From Clostridia bacterium (GTDB lineage Bacteria > Bacillota > Clostridia > Oscillospirales > Butyricicoccaceae), in assembly GCA_017407765.1 (NCBI GenBank), contig JAFQVZ010000175.1, positions 1-5,726 on the forward strand: a stretch of 5,726 nt of DNA, read 5' to 3'. This document shows, piece by piece, positions 5,438 through 5,726 of the stretch. A program made the position numbers and the translations under genes. Below the pieces are notes generated by a model that saw only the letters and a list, made by a program, of their open reading frames with translations, was not told where the DNA came from and made no database searches. Position 1 is the stretch's first letter, and each line of letters starts with the position of its first letter.

Positions 5438-5726
5438 TGTATTTGGCATTATTCATGAATATTTTACCAAGTTTATCGGCAACTTCTTGTTGAGTTGATG
5501 GAAACACGTGCGCATACCGATAGGTAATATCAATACTTTCATGTCCGACACGATCTGCGATAGCTACCGCTGAGAATCCCATATCAATCAACAAACTAAT
5601 GTGGCTATGTCGGATTCCGTGGATCCGTATTCGTTTCGCACCACTGGCAGCACAACCACGGCGTATTTCATGGTGCAGATAGGATTTCGTGAACGGGAAG
5701 ATACGGTCATTTTCATTGAGCTGTAA
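5430..5726 (-). CDS. Tyrosine recombinase / phage-type integrase, C-terminal 98 residues (cut by window edge)
   Basis: The frame is open to the right edge and ends at the TAA at 5432-5430. Counting from the edge, the catalytic pattern is H36-x-x-R39 in IHGIRHSH, H62 in VGHES and the nucleophile Y71 in YRYAHV (codon 5516-5514). The spacings R to H of 23 and H to Y of 9 residues are those of active family members. The first catalytic arginine, the lysine and the DNA-binding N-terminal domains are outside the window. The family cuts and rejoins DNA at att sites to insert or excise phages and integrative elements. It lies directly upstream of the ATPase on the same strand with a 115-base gap, which suggests the ATPase is cargo of the same element. 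Nothing visible suggests it is broken. Confidence 0.92.
   Translation of the reverse strand, partial: LQLNENDRIFPFTKSYLHHEIRRGCAASGAKRIRIHGIRHSHISLLIDMGFSAVAIADRVGHESIDITYRYAHVFPSTQQEVADKLGKIFMNNAKYIE

Noticed and set aside
3719..5726. Canonical Gabija, PARIS or retron operon
   Set aside because: No helicase, separate DUF4435 partner or reverse transcriptase is visible; the upstream neighbour is a recombinase and nothing coding follows the ATPase.

Overview
The window joins two kinds of DNA. The left part (about 1-2890) is GC-rich and C-ending in its codons; a hand count of bases 901-960 gives about 63% GC. It holds two ordinary chromosomal genes of the kind found in gut Clostridia (probably Oscillospiraceae/Ruminococcaceae, judged only from codon style and protein flavour). 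The right part (about 3346-5726) is AT-rich; a hand count of bases 3901-3960 gives about 35% GC. It looks like one end of an integrated mobile island.

Layout, left to right: (1) the 3' two-thirds of a secreted 5'-nucleotidase/UshA-family metallophosphoesterase, open at the left edge and ending in a strong terminator at 1535-1570. (2) A complete AI-2E-family membrane protein on the + strand, with its own extended -10 promoter and a start at 1658. (3) An 830-base gene-free stretch, 2891-3718. Its host half holds a candidate minus-strand structured small RNA (about 3017-3126), a perfect 14-bp hairpin terminator (3189-3220) and two related GC-rich repeats. Its AT-rich half starts with a 12-base match to the 3' end of guaA (a known island integration site) and carries short direct repeats resembling integrase arm sites. 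(4) On the minus strand, a complete 531-residue ABC/OLD-type ATPase with a C-terminal TOPRIM-like nuclease domain. (5) On the minus strand, the C-terminal 98 residues of a tyrosine recombinase, cut by the right edge.

My reading is that a small integrative element inserted by its tyrosine recombinase carries the ATPase-nuclease as cargo. The ATPase-TOPRIM architecture is shared with anti-phage nucleases such as OLD and Gabija GajA. Here no GajB helicase, reverse transcriptase or other partner is visible, so it may act alone or its partner may lie outside the window. The defence role, the guaA-type attachment site and the small RNA are inferences from sequence alone; the protein family calls for the four genes are much firmer.
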